The notes beneath the pieces were generated by a model, which saw only the letters and a list, made by a program, of their open reading frames with translations, had not been told where the DNA came from and did not search any database. DNA of 64,000 nt. Origin: Microbacterium sp. GTDB lineage: Bacteria > Actinomycetota > Actinomycetes > Actinomycetales > Microbacteriaceae. Location: positions 62,001 to 126,000 of the forward strand of contig NZ_JAPSLI010000005.1 in NCBI RefSeq assembly GCF_031180975.1, read 5' to 3'. Shown here piece by piece: positions 35,068 to 42,415 of this stretch. Numbering within the stretch: the stretch's first letter is position 1; every line of letters starts with the position of its first letter. Position numbers and translations under genes: made by a program.

Positions 35068-36214
35068 GCTCGGGTCGCGCTCCGAGGCCGGCCGCGACCC
35101 GCCGCACCGCGGCGACCAACGCCGAGCGAGGGGCGACGTCCGCGATCGGCCGGGCGTGCAGCGCGGCGGCATCCGCTCCTCGCTGATCGAACGGGACGAA
35201 GGCGACGTCGTCGATGCCGGCGAACCTCTCCAGGGTGCGCCGGATCTGTCCCCTGGCGTCGATTCCCAGCGGGCCGGGGCGGACGCGGTTCGCGACGACG
35301 GTCACCGGGGTCGTGCCGATGAGATGCCGGAGCTCGGCGTGGCCGCGCAGGAACCGGCTGGCGCCGAGCGGGTCGGCGGAGAGCACCGCGACCACGGCGT
35401 CCGCCTCCAGCAGGGCGGCGGCGGTCGCGGCGTGGCGCAGCGGCGCGCCGGGGTCGAGCGCGTCCTCGTCCTCGTCGAACTCGGCCGCGACGTCGACCAC
35501 GGTCTCATCCACCCAGGTCCGGCACGCGGAGAGAGTTCCCCGCAGCCGGGCGGCGGCCAGTTCGGGCCACCGGCTCGGACGGTTCAAACCGGTGAGGACC
35601 TCGACCGTGCCTGCAGAGGTCTCCACGGGGGTGGACAGCCTGGCCAGCTCCGCGGTATCCAGACTGCCCAGGCCGGCGCGGCGGCACGCGGCGGCAAGGC
35701 CGGGCGCATCCTCCGCGAGACCCAGCTGCAGCGCCAGCGACGGCGCCACGCTGTCGGCGTCGACGAGCGCGGTGCGCCGCCCGGCACGGGCGAGCTCCAC
35801 GGCCAGCTGCACGGCGAGCGTCGATCGGCCGGGCGCACCGGCCGGACCCCACACCGCGATCACACGGGCGGGAGCGGCGGACGGAGCGGCCGGGGCGGCC
35901 TGAGCGAGCGTGGCGAGGATCCGCCACGCCGGCGTGTCGAGGGGGAGTGGCTCGGCCAGTCCGAACCGTGCGGCGAGCCGCGAGTCGCCCGGACCGATCG
36001 GCACGACCCGTACGCCGGCGCGGTCGCAGCGGCGGACGAAGGCGGGATCCAGCACGTCCCGTGACGCGGCGAGGAGCACGGCGTCCACCCCGACCAGGTC
36101 GGCGCCGGCGAGCTCATCCGGGGTCAGCGTCAGGACCGTCGCGCCCTCGAGCTCGAGATCGGCCGCGACCGCCACACCCTCCTGCGGCGGGAGGGCCACG
36201 ATCACCGTCGTCAC
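34991..36214 (-). CDS. ParA/MinD/CpaE-like P-loop protein with atypical Walker A
   Basis: 407 residues. Residues 1-110 form a degenerate receiver-like or linker region. A MinD/ParA fold follows, with VIAVWGPAGAPGRSTLAVQL near 120-140 in place of KGGxGKT, then TALVDADSVAPSLALQLGL. The signature lysine early in the deviant Walker A is missing (GPAGAPGRST), so ATP binding may be altered. It resembles CpaE-like ATPases of Tad-type pilus systems or surface-protein positioning. It overlaps the upstream SAF-domain gene (ATGA-type overlap), which in Tad systems would be the CpaB-like partner. No pilin or CpaF gene is in the window. The last 77 bases overlap the convergent aminotransferase. Confidence 0.75.
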   Translation of the reverse strand: MTTVIVALPPQEGVAVAADLELEGATVLTLTPDELAGADLVGVDAVLLAASRDVLDPAFVRRCDRAGVRVVPIGPGDSRLAARFGLAEPLPLDTPAWRILATLAQAAPAAPSAAPARVIAVWGPAGAPGRSTLAVQLAVELARAGRRTALVDADSVAPSLALQLGLAEDAPGLAAACRRAGLGSLDTAELARLSTPVETSAGTVEVLTGLNRPSRWPELAAARLRGTLSACRTWVDETVVDVAAEFDEDEDALDPGAPLRHAATAAALLEADAVVAVLSADPLGASRFLRGHAELRHLIGTTPVTVVANRVRPGPLGIDARGQIRRTLERFAGIDDVAFVPFDQRGADAAALHARPIADVAPRSALVAAVRRVAAGLGARPELTAGSSPGSSRAARRLRSARAPREA

Positions 36215-36825
36215 GACCCCGCCCCCGCCGGCACGATCGAGAGGGCGGCGCCTCCCGTGATCGCCGCCAGCACGTCGGCGACGTCCGCGCGATCGATGAC
36301 CAGCTCCACGTCGACCTCCGCCTGGCTCAGCATCCCCTCACTCTCGGCGACCGTCGCGACGACGGCATCCGCAATGAGGATCCGCGGTGCGTCGAACGAG
36401 CGGCCGTCCTCGAGCAGCGGGGCGTGCCACAGCTCGACCACCGTCCCGGCATCCACCCCGGCCGGCAGGGCGGTGCTCGCCACCACCACCGTCGTCCTGC
36501 CCGCCTCCTCCGCGGTGCCGGTCGCGGTGCGCGGAACGAGCTCGCCCTTCGGCACGGTGCGGGTCGCGACCATCCCGGCATCGAGATCCTGCGGAGCCAG
36601 GTAGGAGTCGGTCAGCGCGCCCAGACCCACCTCCACCACCTGGAAGTCGGCCGAACTGATCTCCTCGCCGGGCACCAGCGTGCGCGTGGTCTGCAGCACG
36701 GGCGTCGTCTGCCGTGACGACGAGACCAGCAGCCACACTCCGGCGACGGAAAGGATCACGAGCACGACGCCCACCAGGAAGCGGACATCGCCGAACCAGG
36801 CGCGGCGGGTACGGGGCGGCATCAT
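36211..36825 (-). CDS. SAF-domain (CpaB/RcpC-like) membrane-anchored protein
   Basis: 204 residues. A short basic cytoplasmic N-terminus and one membrane helix (about 14-34, FLVGVVLVILSVAGVWLLV) precede an extracytoplasmic SAF domain (45-110, RTLVPGEEISSADFQVVEVG) and a further beta-rich part. SAF domains occur in CpaB/RcpC pilus assembly proteins and in antifreeze/sialic acid synthase folds. It is coupled to the ParA-like gene by a four-base overlap. With that partner a Tad-like surface function is possible, but no other pilus genes are present. Confidence 0.75.
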   Translation of the reverse strand: MMPPRTRRAWFGDVRFLVGVVLVILSVAGVWLLVSSSRQTTPVLQTTRTLVPGEEISSADFQVVEVGLGALTDSYLAPQDLDAGMVATRTVPKGELVPRTATGTAEEAGRTTVVVASTALPAGVDAGTVVELWHAPLLEDGRSFDAPRILIADAVVATVAESEGMLSQAEVDVELVIDRADVADVLAAITGGAALSIVPAGAGS

Positions 36826-36864
36826 GCTGCCATCGTCACAGATCCGCGACCCGCGGCAGGAAAG

Positions 36865-36873
36865 TTATCCACA
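36865..36873 (+). promoter_or_regulatory. Perfect DnaA-box sequence
   Basis: TTATCCACA matches the consensus DnaA box exactly. It lies between the SAF-domain gene and the small HTH gene. A second perfect match is 979 bases away at 37844. Confidence 0.4.
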
Positions 36874-36922
36874 GGGAGGATTCGCAGGGGCGCGTTCGGC
36901 GTCGGCAGGGGAGAATGAATGC

Positions 36923-37201
36923 ATGCCAGACGCATCCGCCCCTGCTCCGCGCTTCCTGGCACCCGCGCAGGTCGCCGAGCTGCTCAGCATCGAGGTCGAC
37001 GAGGTGATCGCCCTCGTGCAGGAGGGGCGGCTGCGCGGCTCCCAGCTCGGCTCGCCGCCGCGCTGGCGCGTCGAGGAGGCCAGCCTGGCCGAGTACCTGG
37101 CGGAGCAGTCGGAGCAGTCCCGCCGGATGGCGCTGTGGCGTCAGGCCAACGAGGCCAGCTTCCCCGAGCTGTGGGGCACCACGCCGTACCGCAGCAGCTG
37201 A
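36923..37201 (+). CDS. Small helix-turn-helix (excisionase/BldC-type) DNA-binding protein
   Basis: 92 residues. FLAPAQVAELLSIEVDEVIALVQEGRLRGSQLGSPPRWRVEEASLAEYL is the MerR/excisionase-type helix-turn-helix plus wing, followed by a short charged tail. Such proteins in actinobacteria are usually chromosomal regulators rather than phage excisionases, and no integrase is near. ATG 36923 lies six bases after GAGAAT with no Shine-Dalgarno, so a leaderless mRNA is predicted. It is convergent to the gene at 37207. Confidence 0.8.
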   Translation: MPDASAPAPRFLAPAQVAELLSIEVDEVIALVQEGRLRGSQLGSPPRWRVEEASLAEYLAEQSEQSRRMALWRQANEASFPELWGTTPYRSS

Positions 37202-37206
37202 CCGGG

Positions 37207-37803
37207 TCAGAGCAGCTCGGCGGAGCCCGACTCGGGGCGCACCCACGCGACGGTCTCGAACGGGATCATCCGGAACCCCCTCACCGTGCGCGCCAGCCGC
37301 GCCTCGCCTGGCTCGTGCAGAGCGAGATCGAGATGGTCGGCGCTCGCCCTGTCGATCGTGCCGTGCAGCGGTGCGTCATCGACGCCGCCGACCCGGACGG
37401 GCATCCGCCGGCGCGCCAGGTCGCGCAGGACGAACCCGAACGACATCCGCTCCCGCAACCCTGGTTCGGCTCCCGCATCGGCGAGACTGGCGAGCAGCAT
37501 CCCGTGGTCCACGCCGATCGCTGCGACCGCGTGCAGCGGCACGATGGACAGCGGTGCGGCGCCGGCGATCGTGACGCCGATCCAGTCGGCGCCGAGCGCG
37601 CGCAGCACGGCATCCCACCTCTCACCACCGCGCAACGACAGCCGCAGGCGCCCCTGCGCGGGCAGCAGCGTGCGCAGCCGGTCGCGCAGGGCGAGCTTGG
37701 CGATGCGCAGCCGCTCGGACTCCGCGTCGAGGGCGGCGCGCTCGGCCTCCCACTCGGCGGCGAGCTGGCCCTCCAGGTCGTCGAACAGATGCTCCCAGGA
37801 CAC
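37207..37803 (-). CDS. Uncharacterised actinobacterial protein
   Basis: 198 residues from GTG 37803 (VSWEHLFDDLEGQLAAEWEAER); the frame extends to 37956 but the added part overlaps the divergent Rv3235-like gene and looks non-coding. An N-terminal amphipathic helix (1-50) is followed by a beta-rich domain with LRLSLRGGERWDAVL, DWIGVTIAGAAPLSIVPLHAV and a C-terminal FRMIPFETVAWVRPE. No catalytic motif is seen. It is convergent to the small HTH gene and divergent from the Rv3235-like gene; function unknown. Confidence 0.7.
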   Translation of the reverse strand: MSWEHLFDDLEGQLAAEWEAERAALDAESERLRIAKLALRDRLRTLLPAQGRLRLSLRGGERWDAVLRALGADWIGVTIAGAAPLSIVPLHAVAAIGVDHGMLLASLADAGAEPGLRERMSFGFVLRDLARRRMPVRVGGVDDAPLHGTIDRASADHLDLALHEPGEARLARTVRGFRMIPFETVAWVRPESGSAELL

Positions 37804-37843
37804 CCCACCGAGGGTAGGGGAGCGCGGCGGATCCCGCGCCGAG

Positions 37844-37852
37844 TTATCCACA
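37844..37852 (+). promoter_or_regulatory. Perfect DnaA-box sequence (second)
   Basis: TTATCCACA again, in the divergent space between the 37207-37803 gene and the Rv3235-like gene. Confidence 0.4.
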
Positions 37853-37949
37853 GATCGCCCCGGTACCCTTCCGCTGTCCGGCGCCTCGTGCTGTACTGCT
37901 GAGAACTTCGCAGGCTGCTGATGCGGACGAACACCGGGGGGATCTGGGA

Positions 37950-38342
37950 ATGACATCGATGCTGAGTGAGTTCTTCGCGCCTCAGCCCACGCCCGCGGCG
38001 CAACTGCCCGATCCCGAACCGCTGCTGCGCAGCCTCACCCAGGGGGCGCTCGAGGTTCTCGCCGGCGTGCGGGAGGTCGACCAGCTGGCCAGGTGGTTCA
38101 CCGAGGACGCATTCCGTGCGCTGATGACCCGCGCCAACCTGTCGGCCCGGGCGCGCAGCGCGCGCGGGGTCGCCCCGGCGCGGCCGAACTTCCGCATCCT
38201 GTCGATCCGGCACTCCGCGCCGGCCGACGGCGTGGTAGAGGCGGTCATCGTGGTCGCCGGGCCCGGGCGCACGCGCGCCGTGGCGATCCGTCTGGAGGGG
38301 CTGGACGGGCGCTGGCGGGCCAGCTCGCTGGCCGTCCTCTGA
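37950..38342 (+). CDS. Rv3235 family protein
   Basis: 130 residues. An N-terminal leader with FFAPQPTPAAQLPDPEPLLR is followed by a compact alpha/beta domain (QGALEVLAGVREVDQLARWF, RPNFRILSIRHSAPADGVVEAVIVV, ALRLEGLDGRW-like IRLEGLDGRWRASSLAVL). This matches the short actinobacterial Rv3235 family, resembling the cystatin/NTF2-like fold and often encoded near secA. No catalytic residues are evident. A GGGGATCTGGGA stretch lies before ATG 37950, a weak ribosome binding site. Confidence 0.75.
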   Translation: MTSMLSEFFAPQPTPAAQLPDPEPLLRSLTQGALEVLAGVREVDQLARWFTEDAFRALMTRANLSARARSARGVAPARPNFRILSIRHSAPADGVVEAVIVVAGPGRTRAVAIRLEGLDGRWRASSLAVL

Positions 38343-38390
38343 CGCGTCACCACACGCGGATGCCGGGGCGCGCACCTCTAGGCTGGTGGG

Positions 38391-39863
38391 GTGTCAACGC
38401 TCAGTGATCTCGTCCACGCCCAGGGACGTCTGAACGACGCCGACGTCGAATGGCTCCACCGTCTCGCCGGGGACGGGCAGTTGCTCGCCGACCTGGCGTC
38501 GGCCGACATCGTGATGTGGGTGGAGTCCGCCGACGGCTCGTTCATCGCCGTCACGCACTCCCGCCCGAGCGGTGCCGCCACGCTGTTCTACCGGGACATC
38601 GTGGGCGAGAAGGTACGTCCGCAGTGGCGCACCCAGGTGCACTCCGCCTTCGAGAGCGGCGAGATCGTCGACTCGTCGTCGCCGGACTGGTTCGAGGAGA
38701 CGCCCACTCGGGTGCGGGCGGTGCCGATCGTGCGGAACCAGGGCGAGCGCACCGTGCTGGGCGTGCTCACCAGGCACACTAACCTCGGTGAGGCGCGGAT
38801 GCCGTCGCGTCAGCAGATCAGCTTCGACGAGTGCGCGAACGACCTGTTCCGCATGATCGCGTCCGGCGAGTTCCCCGACCTCTCCGCGCCGACCGCCCCG
38901 CGGCGCGGTGCGCCGCGCGCCGCCGACGGCCTGATCCGGATCGACGTCGACGGGATCACCACGTTCGCCAGCCCGAACGCACTGTCGGCATTCAACCGGA
39001 TGGGCTTCGACGACGAGCTGGAGGGGGAGTCGCTGGCCGAGGTCACCACGCGCATCGTGCCCCCGTCACGGCAGGTCGACGAGTCGCTCCCGGTCGTGGT
39101 CACCGGTCGCGCCCCGTGGCGCACCGACATGGAGGCCCGCGGGGTCACCGTCTCGCTGCGGGCGATCCCGCTGAAGGACCACGGAACGCGCATCGGGGCC
39201 ATCCTGCTGTGCCGGGACGTGTCGGAACTGCGCCACCAGGAGCAGGAGCTCATCACCAAGGACGCCACGATCCGTGAGATCCACCACCGGGTCAAGAACA
39301 ACCTGCAGACGGTGGCGTCGCTGCTGCGCATCCAGGCCCGCCGCACCCACTCCGACGAGGCACGGGACGCGCTCACCCAGGCGATGCGCCGGGTCGAGTC
39401 CATCGCGGTGGTGCACGACACGCTGGCCAGCGGCCTGGCCCAGACCGTCGACTTCGACGAGGTGTTCGACCGGGTGCTGAAGCTGGTCGCCGAGGTGGCG
39501 GCCGCGCCGAACACCAGGGCGCGCACGCAGCGCGAGGGGCGGTTCGGCGTGCTGCCGAGCGAGTACGCCACACCGCTGGCGTTGGCGCTGACGGAGGTGG
39601 TGACGAACGCCGTGGAGCACGGTCTCGCCGGTCAGGAGGGCGTCGTCACGATCGAGGCGTTCCGCACCGAGGAGAACCTGCGCGTGATCGTCAGCGACAC
39701 CGGCCACGGTCTGCCCGAGGGGCGGGTGGGTCAGGGTCTGGGAACGCAGATCGTCCGCACCCTCATCCAGGGCGAGCTGGGCGGCACGATCGACTGGAAG
39801 GGCCAGGACGGCGAGGGGACCCAGGTCACCATCGTCATCCCGCTGCGCTGGATCACGAAATGA
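38391..39863 (+). CDS. pdtaS: Cytosolic sensor histidine kinase PdtaS
   Basis: 490 residues with no membrane segment. The N-terminal GAF-like sensor (1-150) precedes a PAS domain (about 175-285), then a HisKA_2 phospho-acceptor helix with REIHHRVKNNLQTVASLLRI (His near residue 300) and an HATPase domain (ALTEVVTNAVEHGL, VSDTGHGLPEG, GLGTQIVRTLIQGELGG). This is the HWE/HisKA_2 class of PdtaS, whose partner PdtaR is an antiterminator-type (ANTAR) regulator; PdtaR is not in the window. In mycobacteria the pair responds to metal, nitric oxide or antibiotic signals. GTG 38391 follows TAGGCT by six bases with no Shine-Dalgarno, so it is predicted leaderless. Confidence 0.92.
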   Translation: MSTLSDLVHAQGRLNDADVEWLHRLAGDGQLLADLASADIVMWVESADGSFIAVTHSRPSGAATLFYRDIVGEKVRPQWRTQVHSAFESGEIVDSSSPDWFEETPTRVRAVPIVRNQGERTVLGVLTRHTNLGEARMPSRQQISFDECANDLFRMIASGEFPDLSAPTAPRRGAPRAADGLIRIDVDGITTFASPNALSAFNRMGFDDELEGESLAEVTTRIVPPSRQVDESLPVVVTGRAPWRTDMEARGVTVSLRAIPLKDHGTRIGAILLCRDVSELRHQEQELITKDATIREIHHRVKNNLQTVASLLRIQARRTHSDEARDALTQAMRRVESIAVVHDTLASGLAQTVDFDEVFDRVLKLVAEVAAAPNTRARTQREGRFGVLPSEYATPLALALTEVVTNAVEHGLAGQEGVVTIEAFRTEENLRVIVSDTGHGLPEGRVGQGLGTQIVRTLIQGELGGTIDWKGQDGEGTQVTIVIPLRWITK

Positions 39864-39889
39864 CCCGCTGACGGAACCTCCATTAACGG

Positions 39890-39956
39890 GTTTGGGGCGG
39901 ATTTTCGCGTTTGGGGCGGCGGAGAACCGCCCCAAACGCGAAAATCCGCCCCAAAC
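39890..39956. repeat. Perfect 30-base inverted repeat between pdtaS and whiB1
   Basis: Arms 39890-39919 and 39927-39956 are exact reverse complements with a 7-base loop. Each arm also contains an internal direct repeat of GTTTGGGGCGG. As RNA it would form a very stable hairpin and can terminate both convergent genes. The exactness and internal repetition also fit a mobile palindromic repeat. Confidence 0.85.
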
Positions 39957-39985
39957 GCACGGAAGAAGGGGACCGACCGGGGAAG

Positions 39986-40234
39986 TCAGCCGGCGCGGCG
40001 CGCGCGGGCAGCGCGGCGCTTCAGAGCGCGGCGCTCATCCTCGGAGAGACCGCCCCAGACGCCGGAGTCCTGGCCGGACTCGAGCGCGTACTGCAGGCAG
40101 ATCTCCGTCACGGTGCACGTGGCGCAGACGGCCTTCGCCTTCTCGATCTGGTCGACGGCCGGTCCGGTGTTCCCGACAGGGAAGAACAGCTCGGGGTCGA
40201 CGGTCAGGCAGGCCGCTTTGTCGCGCCAGTCCAT
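39986..40234 (-). CDS. whiB1: WhiB-family iron-sulfur regulator WhiB1
   Basis: 82 residues. Four cysteines for the [4Fe-4S] cluster (Cys 9 and the set in VCATCTVTEICLQYAL), the GVWGGLS turn and a basic C-terminus (RRALKRRAARARRAG) are all present, matching WhiB1. WhiB1 binds the principal sigma factor region 4 and its cluster reacts with nitric oxide; it is essential in mycobacteria. GAGGAG sits eight bases before ATG 40234. The 201 bases upstream contain no gene but several palindromes and are likely its regulatory region. Confidence 0.95.
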   Translation of the reverse strand: MDWRDKAACLTVDPELFFPVGNTGPAVDQIEKAKAVCATCTVTEICLQYALESGQDSGVWGGLSEDERRALKRRAARARRAG

Positions 40235-40325
40235 AAAGGCTCCTCAATAGATGGGTTCGGTGTGGGTGGTCGCCTTCGCGACACTCGAATTCGGGGAGGG
40301 ATCGGGGTTCCGCTACCCTGGTGAT

Positions 40326-40341
40326 GCGAGCGATCGCTCGC
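40326..40341. promoter_or_regulatory. Perfect 16-base palindrome upstream of whiB1
   Basis: GCGAGCGATCGCTCGC is fully self-complementary and lies ~90 bases before the whiB1 start, in the divergent space shared with the 40436 gene. It could bind a dimeric regulator. A smaller CCCAC/GTGGG dyad lies just beyond it. Confidence 0.5.
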
Positions 40342-40435
40342 CCCACTCCGATGTGGGAGCACATGGCCTTGACCATTGTGTTACAGAAACAGTCTGAAAT
40401 CAAGGGTTTTCCGACATCCCTTGGGAGGAGTGCGC

Positions 40436-40834
40436 GTGCGTCCGTCCCGCCCCGCGATGGCAGCAGCCGTCGTCCTCGGCCTGGAGGCCGCCGCGTTGAC
40501 GGGCATCGCGCTGCTGGAGCTGTTCGCGCTCGTCACCGGCGACGTCTCGTCGACGCCCGCCGGCCTGGCGCTCATCGTCCTCACCCTGCTGGGCGCCGCC
40601 GCGCTGGCCGCCTTCGCGATCGGCACGCTGCGCCGCACCTCGTGGGCGCGCTCCGGGGGAATCGTCTTCCAGGTGCTGGCCGTCGCGCTGGGGTTGGCGT
40701 CGCTCACCATCCAGCCGGTGTCCTGGCCGTTCACCGTGGGCGTCGGCGTCACGGGATTGGTTGGGCTGATCCTGCTGATCGCCGCCGTCCGCCGCGACGG
40801 GGCGACCGACCCCCGCCTCCGCCGCGAGGACTGA
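40436..40834 (+). CDS. Small four-helix membrane protein
   Basis: 132 residues. Four hydrophobic segments (about 8-34, 41-66, 74-93, 97-119) separated by short loops, with a basic N-terminus and an RRDGATDPRLRRED tail, mark an integral membrane protein of unknown function. GTG 40436 is chosen because GGGAGG sits eight bases upstream; the frame is open to 40376 but that part is atypically AT-rich and lies in the intergenic region. Confidence 0.65.
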   Translation: MRPSRPAMAAAVVLGLEAAALTGIALLELFALVTGDVSSTPAGLALIVLTLLGAAALAAFAIGTLRRTSWARSGGIVFQVLAVALGLASLTIQPVSWPFTVGVGVTGLVGLILLIAAVRRDGATDPRLRRED

Positions 40835-40885
40835 GCCGGGAAGCCTCCGCCGCGAGGCCGGCGCCGCGAGGACCGCGCCGGCGGC

Positions 40886-41362
40886 TCAGGCGGCCAGACC
40901 GAGTGTCTTGCGCAGCCGCGCGACGTGCCCGGTCGCCTTCACGTTGTACTGGGCGTGCGTGATGACGCCGTCCTCGTCGAGCACGAACGTCGAGCGGATG
41001 ACGCCCTCGATGACCTTGCCGTAGTTCATCTTCTCGCCCCACACGCCGTAGGCGGAATGCACCGCGTGGTCGGGATCGCTGAGCAGGGTGAACGTGAGCC
41101 CATCGCGCTCCCGGAACTCGGCGAGCTTGGCCGGCTCGTCGCGCGAGACGCCCACCACGCGGTAGCCGGCACCCTGCAGCGAGGCGATGCTGTCGCGGAA
41201 GTCGCACGCCTGCGTGGTGCAACCGGGGGTCATCGCCGCCGGGTAGAAGTACAGGATCGTCTTCTGTCCTCGCAGATCGGCGAGGCTGACCCGCTCGCCG
41301 TCCTGGTCGAGAAGGGTGAAGTCGGGGGCAGCGGTTCCGGGTTCCAGGCGCACGTTCGTCAC
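40886..41362 (-). CDS. bcp: Thioredoxin-dependent thiol peroxidase (Bcp/PrxQ)
   Basis: 158 residues. Peroxiredoxin fold: AAPDFTLLDQDGERVSLADL at the start, peroxidatic Cys in AAMTPGCTTQACDFRD near residue 47 with the resolving Cys five residues later (GCTTQAC), the classic PrxQ pair, then GVSRDEPAKLAEF and later LLSDPDHAVHSAYGVWGEK. It reduces hydrogen peroxide and organic peroxides in the cytoplasm. GTG 41362 follows TAGGCT by six bases with no Shine-Dalgarno, predicting a leaderless message separate from rsgA. Confidence 0.93.
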   Translation of the reverse strand: MTNVRLEPGTAAPDFTLLDQDGERVSLADLRGQKTILYFYPAAMTPGCTTQACDFRDSIASLQGAGYRVVGVSRDEPAKLAEFRERDGLTFTLLSDPDHAVHSAYGVWGEKMNYGKVIEGVIRSTFVLDEDGVITHAQYNVKATGHVARLRKTLGLAA

Positions 41363-41371
41363 GCCACCAGC

Positions 41372-42415
41372 CTAGCCGCCGAAGGTCTGCAGCAGCCGCT
41401 GCAGCGACTCCAGCCGGGCGGCGCCGGTCCGTCCGAGCCGGCCGTCGGCGGCGGCCTCGTTCAGCGCGCAGTCGCTCGCATCGGGCAGGTGCGTGCAGCC
41501 GCGCGGGCAGTCCTCGGCGATCTCGGCGAGCTCGGTGTACGCGGCGAGGATGTTCGCGGGATCGACGTGCCCGAGCCCGAACGACCGCACACCGGGGGTG
41601 TCGATCACCCAGCCGGTGCCGTGCTCGCCTCGGTAGCGCAGCGAGACCGTCGAGGACGAGGTGTGCCGTCCACGGCCGGTGACCTCGTTCACGTGCCCCG
41701 TCGCCCGCCCCGCCCCCGGCACGAGCGCGTTCACCAGCGTGGACTTGCCCACCCCCGAGTGCCCCACGAACACGGTGGAGTGTCCCACCAGCGCCTCGCC
41801 GATCTCCGCCACGGGCATCCGGCCGCGTGCGCTGGTGAACACCCGCAGGTCGAGTCCGTCGAAGTGCGACAGGAACGCGGCGGGGTCGGCGAGGTCGGTC
41901 TTGGTGACGACGAGCAGGGGCCGGATGCCGGCATCCAGAGCGGCGACGAGGTAGCGGTCGACGAGTCGGGCGCGCGGCTCGGGGTCGGCGGCGGCGACCA
42001 CGATCAGCATCTGGTCGGCGTTGGCGACGATGACCCGCTCCACCTGGTCGGTGTCGTCGGCGCTGCGCCGCAGCAGCGAGGTGCGCTCCACGATCCCGAC
42101 GATCCGTGCGAGCGTCCCCTCCGCGCCCGACGTGTCGCCCACCACCCGGGCACGATCGCCGGTGACGATCGGCGTGCGGCGCAGTTCGCGGGCACGGGTC
42201 GCGGTCACCGTCCGCTCGTCGGGGGTGTCCTCGCCGACCAGCACGCTGTACCGGCCGCGGTCGACACCCAGCACGCGCGCGATCACGGCATCCTCGTGCG
42301 CGGGGCGGCGCTTGGTGCGGGGCCGGTTCGCCTTCGGGTTGGGACGGGTGCGGATGCTGCTCTCGTCGTACTCGGCGAAGTCGTCGTCCTCGTCGTCGTC
42401 GCCCAGCCAGCTCAC
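41372..42415 (-). CDS. rsgA: Ribosome small subunit GTPase RsgA (YjeQ)
   Basis: 347 residues from GTG 42415. An acidic/basic N-terminal tail is followed by an OB fold (about 45-105) and a circularly permuted GTPase. The order is G4 VVTKTDLADP, then G1 FVGHSGVGKSTLVNAL and G3 VIDTPGVRSFG. A C-terminal zinc knuckle with CPRGCTH and DASDC completes the protein. RsgA is a late 30S assembly GTPase. The GTG overlaps the aroA stop (GTGA), so the two are co-translated. A much longer frame through aroA is a shadow. Confidence 0.94.
   Translation of the reverse strand: MSWLGDDDEDDDFAEYDESSIRTRPNPKANRPRTKRRPAHEDAVIARVLGVDRGRYSVLVGEDTPDERTVTATRARELRRTPIVTGDRARVVGDTSGAEGTLARIVGIVERTSLLRRSADDTDQVERVIVANADQMLIVVAAADPEPRARLVDRYLVAALDAGIRPLLVVTKTDLADPAAFLSHFDGLDLRVFTSARGRMPVAEIGEALVGHSTVFVGHSGVGKSTLVNALVPGAGRATGHVNEVTGRGRHTSSSTVSLRYRGEHGTGWVIDTPGVRSFGLGHVDPANILAAYTELAEIAEDCPRGCTHLPDASDCALNEAAADGRLGRTGAARLESLQRLLQTFGG

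Noticed and set aside
36923..37201. Phage excisionase and integrated element
   Set aside because: No integrase, attachment-site repeats or phage genes surround it; this HTH type is a common chromosomal regulator in actinobacteria.
36865..37852. Chromosomal replication origin from DnaA boxes
   Set aside because: Only two boxes nearly 1 kb apart, no AT-rich unwinding region, and no dnaA, dnaN or gyr genes here.
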